Shown here one piece after another: positions 61,717-64,000 of a stretch of DNA of 64,000 bases. The notes beneath the pieces are model-generated. The model was not told the DNA's origin. It did not search any database and saw only the letters and a list, made by a program, of their open reading frames with translations. Both the position numbers and the translations under genes were made by a program. How positions within the stretch are numbered: position 1 is the first letter of the stretch; each line of letters starts with the position of its first letter. This DNA comes from CAWANP01 sp963783445 (GTDB lineage: Bacteria > Chloroflexota > Anaerolineae > JAAYZQ01), in NCBI GenBank assembly GCA_963783445.1, contig CAWANP010000002.1:806001-870000 (forward strand), read 5' to 3'.

Positions 61717-62976
61717 ATGGTTGACGCTATGGTCTCACCCCAAGATGCGTTGTCGAGGACGAGGAAGCCGAAGATTCGTCTAGTTGAAGCCCATCCCATC
61801 CAGCATCAGGGTCAGCTCATGGTGCTGCTACGCGATCCGCTGCAGTTGAGTGACACAACCATCGCCATCCCACGAGATCTGGCACCGTTGTTGGGCATGA
61901 TGGATGGTACTCGGGACGGAGCGGAACTGGAGGCGGCGTTGCAGGTGCGTGCTGGTGTGCGCCTGGCGCCGGGCCTCCTTGTCAAGCTACTGGCTGATCT
62001 GGACCAGGCTTACCTCCTCGACAACCAGCGCTATGCCACCGCAAAGGCGGATCTGCTCCATGCCTATCGCGACGCGTCCTCCCGCCCCTCCAATCTGGCC
62101 AGCGCTGGTTTCCCCTCGGACCCAGAACAGGTAGCCGCTCGCTTGAATGCCTATGTGGATAGGCTGCCTCCGGAACTCTCTGCGCAAGGGGCAGGCGAGA
62201 TCCGGGGTCTGGTCAGCCCCCACATCGACTATGAACGCGGCGGGCCGGTATACGCTGAGGTGTGGACCGCAGCAGCCGAGGCGGTTCGCGAAGCCGAACT
62301 TGTCATCATCCTGGGAACCGACCATCATGGCAGCGCCGGCACGCTGACACTGACCAGTCAGTCCTATGCCACTCCTTGGGGCATCTTGCCAACCAGCGGC
62401 GAGGTTGTAGGTGCGCTAGCCCGCGTACTGGGAGAGGACGAGGCCTTTGCCGAGGAATTGCATCACAGGGGTGAGCATTCGATTGAACTGGCGGCGGTCT
62501 GGCTCCATTTTACCCGAGGCGGAGAACCTGTGCCTGTCGTTCCAGTTCTGTGTGGGCACTTTGGCGATTTTGTTTCGGGGCGAGCTGACCCAAGTGAGTA
62601 CCAGCCCTTTGACACGGCGCTGGCCCTGCTGCAAGACGTCATGGCTGCGCGCCGGACGCTGGTCGTGGCTGCGGCCGACCTGGCGCACATGGGTCCCGCC
62701 TTTGGCGATCCCTACGGGCTGGACCACATCAGCCAGGCACAACTGCGAAACGCCGATGGGCGGCTGTTGGAGGCGGTCTACAGGGGCGACGCGGACGCCT
62801 TTTTTGAGCAGTTAAGGATAGAGGGTGACCGGCGGCATGTGTGTGGCCTGCCTCCCATTTACCTGGCCCTGCGCCTGCTGCAGTCGAGTAGGGGGGAAGC
62901 GGCTGGGTACGATCTCTGTCCCGCCGACCCTCAGGGCACGTCGTTCGTGACCATCGCGGGCGTGACGCTCTGGTGA
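61717..62976 (+). CDS. MEMO-family protein (AmmeMemoRadiSam system protein B type)
   Basis: A 419-residue protein. The N-terminal ~150 residues are of no clear family (winged-helix-like, AIPRDLAPLLGMMDGTRDGA). The rest is MEMO, related to extradiol dioxygenases: LVSPHIDYERGGPVYA, VIILGTDHHGSAGTL, HHRGEHSIELAAVWLHF, VVAAADLAHMGPAFG and CGLPPIYLALRLL. His residues of the metal pocket are all present. In many genomes MEMO sits with AMMECR1 and a radical SAM protein; neither is seen here. ATG 61717 follows the -10 directly; an ATG at 61729 is an alternative. Confidence 0.88.
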   Translation: MVDAMVSPQDALSRTRKPKIRLVEAHPIQHQGQLMVLLRDPLQLSDTTIAIPRDLAPLLGMMDGTRDGAELEAALQVRAGVRLAPGLLVKLLADLDQAYLLDNQRYATAKADLLHAYRDASSRPSNLASAGFPSDPEQVAARLNAYVDRLPPELSAQGAGEIRGLVSPHIDYERGGPVYAEVWTAAAEAVREAELVIILGTDHHGSAGTLTLTSQSYATPWGILPTSGEVVGALARVLGEDEAFAEELHHRGEHSIELAAVWLHFTRGGEPVPVVPVLCGHFGDFVSGRADPSEYQPFDTALALLQDVMAARRTLVVAAADLAHMGPAFGDPYGLDHISQAQLRNADGRLLEAVYRGDADAFFEQLRIEGDRRHVCGLPPIYLALRLLQSSRGEAAGYDLCPADPQGTSFVTIAGVTLW

Positions 62977-63110
62977 TACCCAAGTTCAGCGCGCCATAGT
63001 AGCCATTTGTGGCGAGAATCTGCTAAACTGAGACGCGCCAAAGCGCGTACTGGGAACCAAGGCACAGGAAGACATGTTGCCTGTCAGTTTCCATCGCTAA
63101 AGGAGGAGAA

Positions 63111-63875
63111 ATGGAATTCGAGTTTGGGGGAAAGGTTGCCTTTGTTACAGGCTCTTCGCGGGGGATTGGGCGGGCCATTGTCCTTCAACTGGCCGAAGCG
63201 GGAGCTAGAGTCGCCGTTCACTATCACCAGGACAGCCAGGCGGCTGACCGTACGCTGGCCGACCTGGCCGGCGAGGGACACATGCTCGTCCAAGGGGATG
63301 TTTCAGATCCCATAGCTGTCCAGGAGATGATCGAGTCGGTATTCCATAGTATGGGCCGGATTGATGTTCTGGTCAACAACGCTGGGATCTATGAGGATCA
63401 CCCCATCGCAGAGGTTCCATACGAAAAGTGGCAAGGCGCTTGGGATAGGATTCTGGCCACCAACCTCGTGGGGCCGGCAAACCTGTCCTACTGTGTTGCG
63501 CAAAAGATGATAGAGACGGGCGGAGGCAGGATCGTCAATGTGTCTTCCAGGGGGGCATTTCGAGGGGAACCCAACGGTCCCGCCTACGGTGCCAGTAAGG
63601 CGGGCATGAACGCTATGAGCCAGTCCCTGGCCAAGGCGCTGGCTCCGCACAACGTTTTCGTCTGCGTCGTCGCCCCAGGTTTCGTGGATACCGAAATGTC
63701 CACCTCCACGCTGGCGGGCCCAGAAGGCGACTTGATCCGTAGCGAGAGCCCCCTGGGACGTGTGGCAAAACCTGAAGAGGTGGCCCGTACCGTTGTATTC
63801 CTGGCATCAGAAGGGACAGAGTTTTTGACTGGATGCATCGTCGATGTGAATGGCGCATCCTATCTTCGAACCTGA
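63111..63875 (+). CDS. Short-chain dehydrogenase/reductase (FabG-like)
   Basis: Classical SDR of 254 residues using NAD(P)H. The cofactor loop is VAFVTGSSRGIGRAIVLQLA, then DVLVNNAGIYEDHP, the catalytic Ser in IVNVSSRGAFRGE and Tyr/Lys in GPAYGASKAGMNAMSQSL, and VVAPGFVDTEM; the end is TGCIVDVNGASYLRT. It could be a 3-oxoacyl-ACP reductase or a sugar/alcohol dehydrogenase; the sequence does not decide. AAAGGAGGAG precedes the ATG. Confidence 0.92.
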   Translation: MEFEFGGKVAFVTGSSRGIGRAIVLQLAEAGARVAVHYHQDSQAADRTLADLAGEGHMLVQGDVSDPIAVQEMIESVFHSMGRIDVLVNNAGIYEDHPIAEVPYEKWQGAWDRILATNLVGPANLSYCVAQKMIETGGGRIVNVSSRGAFRGEPNGPAYGASKAGMNAMSQSLAKALAPHNVFVCVVAPGFVDTEMSTSTLAGPEGDLIRSESPLGRVAKPEEVARTVVFLASEGTEFLTGCIVDVNGASYLRT

Positions 63876-63974
63876 AACAGCGAGCAGGGCGTTGTGCCCA
63901 CCGGTCATCGGCTCGGGATGGGCAGAGCGTATACCGGAACTGCTCCGGTTACCTGTTGTTAGAGAGGAGAGGCC

Positions 63975-64000
63975 ATGACAGCCTTGCCCATAACCCATTT
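63975..64000 (+). CDS. Start of a further gene, cut by the window edge
   Basis: An ATG at 63975 with GAGGAGAGG a few bases upstream begins MTALPITH and runs off the window. It is co-oriented with the SDR gene, 99 bp after its stop. No function can be given. Confidence 0.5.

Overview
This 64 kb window is a GC-rich bacterial chromosome segment, probably from a Chloroflexota (Anaerolineae-like) genome assembled from metagenomic or long-read data. That placement is an inference from the gene mix: a T-box-controlled serS, a type 2 IPP isomerase next to a short-chain prenyl synthase, lipoproteins and many cytoplasmic-membrane anchors with no outer-membrane genes, two oddly built uridine-kinase-like proteins, and a DUF362/polyferredoxin pair. 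No rRNA is present to settle it. Most genes have a clear AGGAGG-type ribosome binding site, and genes in operons are often joined by 4-bp ATGA or GTGA overlaps.

Layout. 1-12 kb: a SpoIIAA-like fragment, NhaA, the glycolytic pair pfkA-pyk, a SHOCT membrane protein, a DUF362/polyferredoxin redox pair, tandem repeats, CCA-adding enzyme, prenyl synthase and IPP isomerase. 12-20 kb: acyl carrier protein, MobA, an ATP-cone uridine kinase, tmRNA, then a four-gene operon (PrsW-like protease, alpha/beta hydrolase, duplicated-domain membrane protein, nuclease-like/HIT fusion) and UspA. 20-26.6 kb: a Fur-type regulator with a ZnuABC-type metal importer, an IorA-like thiamine enzyme and a PLP aminotransferase. 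26.6-28.2 kb: a decaying IS110-family element with a structured noncoding end. 28-36 kb: MDR dehydrogenases, ThiI, an epimerase, a PfkB kinase, Nudix hydrolases and a broken DUF433/DUF5615 toxin-antitoxin pair.

36.4-40.7 kb is the most unusual part: two consecutive genes each fuse a pyruvate-aldolase (DapA/NAL superfamily) domain to a formaldehyde-activating-enzyme (Fae) domain, preceded on the same strand by a conserved-looking 422-residue protein of unknown family. One Fae domain keeps the catalytic His and the other has Gln at the same residue number. I infer a C1/formaldehyde module.

40.8-43 kb: serS with a near-perfect promoter and T-box leader, followed on the same strand by two tRNA-Ser genes and a tRNA-Arg. 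43-46 kb: a multiply frameshifted lipoprotein with Asp-box repeats. 46-54 kb: a GntR regulator, a pseudouridine catabolism operon (PfkB kinase, PsuG, dolichol-kinase-like protein), a second uridine-kinase-like gene, mnmA and an ArsA-like ATPase. 54-64 kb: an oxidoreductase, cysteine desulfurase with its Rrf2 regulator, a BioD/DRTGG protein, enolase, an MFS exporter, a MEMO-family protein with an apparently leaderless promoter, and an SDR.

At least a dozen otherwise well-conserved genes (including mnmA) are interrupted by single-base frameshifts, several at or next to short homopolymers. This looks more like residual sequencing error than mass gene decay, so gene integrity should be read with that caution.
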